Below, piece by piece: positions 61,890 to 64,000 of a stretch of 64,000 nt of DNA. Within the stretch, counting starts at the first letter, position 1. Each line of letters starts with the position of its first letter. Origin of the DNA: Candidatus Accumulibacter regalis (GTDB lineage Bacteria > Pseudomonadota > Gammaproteobacteria > Burkholderiales > Rhodocyclaceae); NCBI GenBank assembly GCA_000585075.1, contig JEMY01000033.1:40114-104113 (forward strand), read 5' to 3'. Position numbers and translations under genes: made by a program. The notes under the pieces are model-generated. The model ran no database searches and had not been told where the DNA came from. It saw nothing but the letters and a program-made list of their open reading frames with translations.

Positions 61890-62569
61890 TTGCTTTCTCC
61901 TTGGCTGGCTGCGGGGAGCGTGGGGAAGAACTGCTGGCGGTTGTCGGCGACGTATTGCAGCGCCTTGTGCACCGCCTTGATCACCGCGCGCGGCGTGACC
62001 GTCGCACCGGCGAGCGAGTCGAAACGGCCATGGTCTTTCCTGACCGCCCATTCGCCCTCGGCAACGCTGGCCAGCGAGAGACCGTTGAACTGGCTGATCC
62101 ACGGCCTTTTCTTGTCCTTGTCCTTGCGCGGGTCGATGTAGTCGCCCAGCCCGGGCGTCTCCTTGTGCTGCGTGACGCGAACGCCAAGCAGGCTGCCATC
62201 GGCAGCCACCGCCAGCAACAGGCGAATCCTGCCGGAATAGCCGTCAGGGGCGACGGCTTCGAAAACCAGCGCACTGGCGCTGCCGTTCCTGCGCGCCAGA
62301 TAGGCGGTCGACGGCTCGTCGAGCCCGAGACCGGCGCTTGCCGGCAACTGCCGCTGGTCGTTGAGCAGGTCGTTGTCGTAAAGCTCGCGCGGCAGGACTT
62401 CGCCGATCAGTTTCATTTTCTCGGCCGCCGCCGCGGCTTCGATGGCCGGCTCGGTGGACCTGAAAACCGCCGCCAGCAGAGCGGTGAAGACGACGACAAA
62501 GACGAACAGGACGATGGCCGTGCGCACGGCCATCGCTGCGGCGCCGATCGTCTTGAGCGGCGGCGTCAT
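61886..62569 (-). CDS. rnfG: Electron transport complex subunit RnfG
   Basis: 227 residues. One N-terminal membrane helix (VRTAIVLFVFVVVFTALLAAVF) is followed by a periplasmic FMN-binding domain, with VRVTQHKETPGLGDYID and the covalent-FMN region FDSLAGATVTPRAV. The acceptor Thr is present, but the usual SGAT is AGAT here. ATG 62569 overlaps the rnfD stop (ATGA). Confidence 0.94.
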   Translation of the reverse strand: MTPPLKTIGAAAMAVRTAIVLFVFVVVFTALLAAVFRSTEPAIEAAAAAEKMKLIGEVLPRELYDNDLLNDQRQLPASAGLGLDEPSTAYLARRNGSASALVFEAVAPDGYSGRIRLLLAVAADGSLLGVRVTQHKETPGLGDYIDPRKDKDKKRPWISQFNGLSLASVAEGEWAVRKDHGRFDSLAGATVTPRAVIKAVHKALQYVADNRQQFFPTLPAASQGESK

Positions 62570-63591
62570 GGCTCGTCCTTGAGACCGAAGATCGGCGGCT
62601 GCGAATACATGTCGATCAGCGGCACACAGAGATTCAGCAGCAGCACCGCAAAAGCGATGCCGTCGGGAAAACCGCCGAAGACGCGGATGATGTACGCCAG
62701 CAGGCCGGCAAGCAGGCCAAAGATCAGCTTGCCTTTCGGCGTCGTGCAGCCAGAAACCGGGTCGGTGACGATGAAGAAGGCGCCGAGCAGCGCGCCACCC
62801 GAAAAAAGATGAAAAACCGGGTTGGCGAACTGTTGCGGATTCCACCCCCAGAGCAGCAGCGCCAGCGAGCTCAAGCCGGCAATGAAGCCGAACGGTGCGT
62901 GCCAGCTGATCAGCTTGCGCTGCCACAACCACAGGCCACCGAGCAGATAGGCGCTGGCCACCCACTCCCAGCCACGGCCGGCGAAATTTCCGAAAACATC
63001 CTGCGTGGCCAGCAATGTAGGCACATCGACGCTGCCATTGGAGAGCTTCAACGCGGTCTTCAGCGCATCGAGCGGCGTCGCGCCGCTCATCACGTCGACA
63101 CGCGGTGCCAGACCGGCAATCATCTTCAGCTGCTCGGCGAAACCGAGTTGCAGGCCGAGCGTCGGCCATTGCGACATCAGCGCCGGAAACGAGACGATGC
63201 AGGCGGCAAAGGCAAGCATCGCCGGGTTGAACGGGTTCTGGCCCAGGCCCCCGTAGAGATGTTTGCCAACGATGACGGCAAACAGCGTGCCAACGACGAT
63301 CAACCACCACGGAGCCAGCGGCGGGAAGCTCAGCGCGATCAGCCAGGCGGTGACGATGGCACTGCCGTCGCTCAGGAACAGGGCCAGGGGCTTGCGCCGC
63401 AGGCCGAGCACCAGGGCCTCGCCGGCGAGCGCCGCCAGGGTCGCCAGCCCCAGCTGCACGACGATACCCGGACCGATCAGCCAGACGTAGGCGGCAATGC
63501 CGGGCAGCAGTGCGAGCAGCACCTGCACCATGACCCGGCGAACGCTGGTGCCTTGCTGCAGCAGATAAGGGGGCGTGCTGAAATCGCTCAT
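62566..63591 (-). CDS. rnfD: Electron transport complex subunit RnfD
   Basis: 341 residues, about ten membrane helices. The covalent flavin motif is DVMSGATPLDAL (SGAT), and FFIVTDPVSGCTTPKGKLIF and IRVFGGFPDGIAFAVLL are typical of RnfD/NqrB. Rnf moves electrons between ferredoxin and NAD(H) coupled to Na+ or H+ transport. Overlaps rnfC and rnfG by 4 bases each. Confidence 0.95.
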   Translation of the reverse strand: MSDFSTPPYLLQQGTSVRRVMVQVLLALLPGIAAYVWLIGPGIVVQLGLATLAALAGEALVLGLRRKPLALFLSDGSAIVTAWLIALSFPPLAPWWLIVVGTLFAVIVGKHLYGGLGQNPFNPAMLAFAACIVSFPALMSQWPTLGLQLGFAEQLKMIAGLAPRVDVMSGATPLDALKTALKLSNGSVDVPTLLATQDVFGNFAGRGWEWVASAYLLGGLWLWQRKLISWHAPFGFIAGLSSLALLLWGWNPQQFANPVFHLFSGGALLGAFFIVTDPVSGCTTPKGKLIFGLLAGLLAYIIRVFGGFPDGIAFAVLLLNLCVPLIDMYSQPPIFGLKDEP

Positions 63592-64000
63592 CCGGCCGTT
63601 CGCCCAGGTTTCTCGACGGGTGTCGACGTGGCCTGCCCGGCACTCGCCGCCTCCAGCTCCGCCGCGTCTTCTGCCTGCAGCGCCGCCCTCCTCGCGTCGA
63701 CCGCAGCGAGCTGGCGCTTCTGCTCAGAAGTCAGTTGCTCGGTATTGCGCGGTTGCACCGCCGCGCGCTGGGCGCGCGCACGTTCCATCGCCGCGACGAT
63801 GGTCGCCTTCTTGATCGCTTCGGCGTCGGGCGCGGGAGTTTCAGGGGCCGCAGAGGCGTCGGGCGCGGAAGCTTCAGGGGCGACAGAGGCGACGGGCGCA
63901 GACGCGTCGCCGGATTGCGCCGACGGCGCGGCGACCGCCGGCAGCGCGTCGGCTTCGGACCCGCTGGCGAGCGGTGGCTTCGCCGCCGCCGCGGCAGGAC
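63588..64000 (-). CDS. rnfC: RnfC C-terminal tail (gene continues past the window)
   Basis: Only the last 137 codons are visible, so identity rests on position before rnfD and on composition. The tail is Ala/Pro/Glu-rich (AVAAPSAQSGDASAPVASVA) and ends in a charged helix (AIKKATIVAAMERARAQR, TEQLTSEQKRQLAAVDARR), typical of long RnfC C-termini. It contains tandem 33-base repeats. The iron-sulfur and NADH-binding parts lie outside. The stop overlaps the rnfD start (ATGA). Confidence 0.8.
   Translation of the reverse strand, partial: PAAAAAKPPLASGSEADALPAVAAPSAQSGDASAPVASVAPEASAPDASAAPETPAPDAEAIKKATIVAAMERARAQRAAVQPRNTEQLTSEQKRQLAAVDARRAALQAEDAAELEAASAGQATSTPVEKPGRTAG
63823..63888 (-). repeat. 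Two tandem 33-base repeats within rnfC
   Basis: Copies at 63823-63855 and 63856-63888 differ at five positions or fewer, and a partial third copy follows from 63889. Each encodes 11 residues of an Ala/Pro/Glu linker, so unit changes would keep the frame. Confidence 0.75.

Overview
This window is dense, GC-rich chromosomal DNA from a betaproteobacterium. The gene content (a large Pst/PhoU phosphate-uptake operon, an exported polyhydroxybutyrate depolymerase, an Rnf complex followed by nth, glcDEF, and many multidomain sensor kinases) suggests Rhodocyclales, and most specifically a 'Candidatus Accumulibacter'-like polyphosphate-accumulating organism. That placement is inference from content and style; no marker gene is present. 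I saw no rRNA, tRNA, CRISPR array, transposase or phage gene.

Layout. 1-2973: a PAS-rich membrane sensor kinase whose C-terminus is cut by the left edge. 3240-8172: an EamA exporter, an Na+-coupled SNF-family transporter, and a polar amino-acid ABC importer (binding lipoprotein, permease, ATPase). 8297-18338: a leftward signalling cluster. It runs from a CHASE hybrid kinase through a receiver, an Hpt protein, a receiver-PAS-GAF NarX-like kinase and a NarL-like regulator, then a stand-alone receiver and a GAF/PAS/GGDEF/EAL/receiver protein. Most of these genes overlap by 1-14 bases. 18595-24157: YaeQ, an AbiEi-like regulator with a nested palindromic operator, a DUF2917 gene divergent from a MocR-type regulator, and a CPA1 Na+/H+ antiporter.

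24183-34724: an MsbA-like ABC exporter, a MAPEG protein, an unknown exported/TPR-like protein, a lipoprotein, an aldo/keto reductase, DUF1631, an RhlE helicase, a PP2C phosphatase and a small unknown protein. 34721-41110: glcD-glcE-glcF with an acyl-CoA synthetase, plus a GntR/FadR-type repressor whose start is preceded by a perfect palindrome. 41347-50196: a SulP transporter ending in a strong hairpin, a small protein, an M16 peptidase, MscL, an aminotransferase, a PHB depolymerase and a BON-LysM protein.

50335-56011: the operon pstS-phoU-pstC-pstA-pstB-pstB. The two ATPases have complementary defects, which predicts an asymmetric heterodimer. PhoU carries a C-terminal low-molecular-weight-phosphatase/ArsC-like domain that has lost its catalytic cysteine and arginine. 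An AT-rich region of about 0.8 kb without a recognised gene lies upstream. 56834-64000: a VWA/MoxR pair, DUF1841, a FIST protein, nth and rnfE-G-D-C, with rnfC cut by the right edge.

Start codons were chosen by ribosome-binding site and overlap with neighbours, so several are shorter than the longest open frame. Long open frames opposite real genes are abundant because of the GC content and are treated as shadows.
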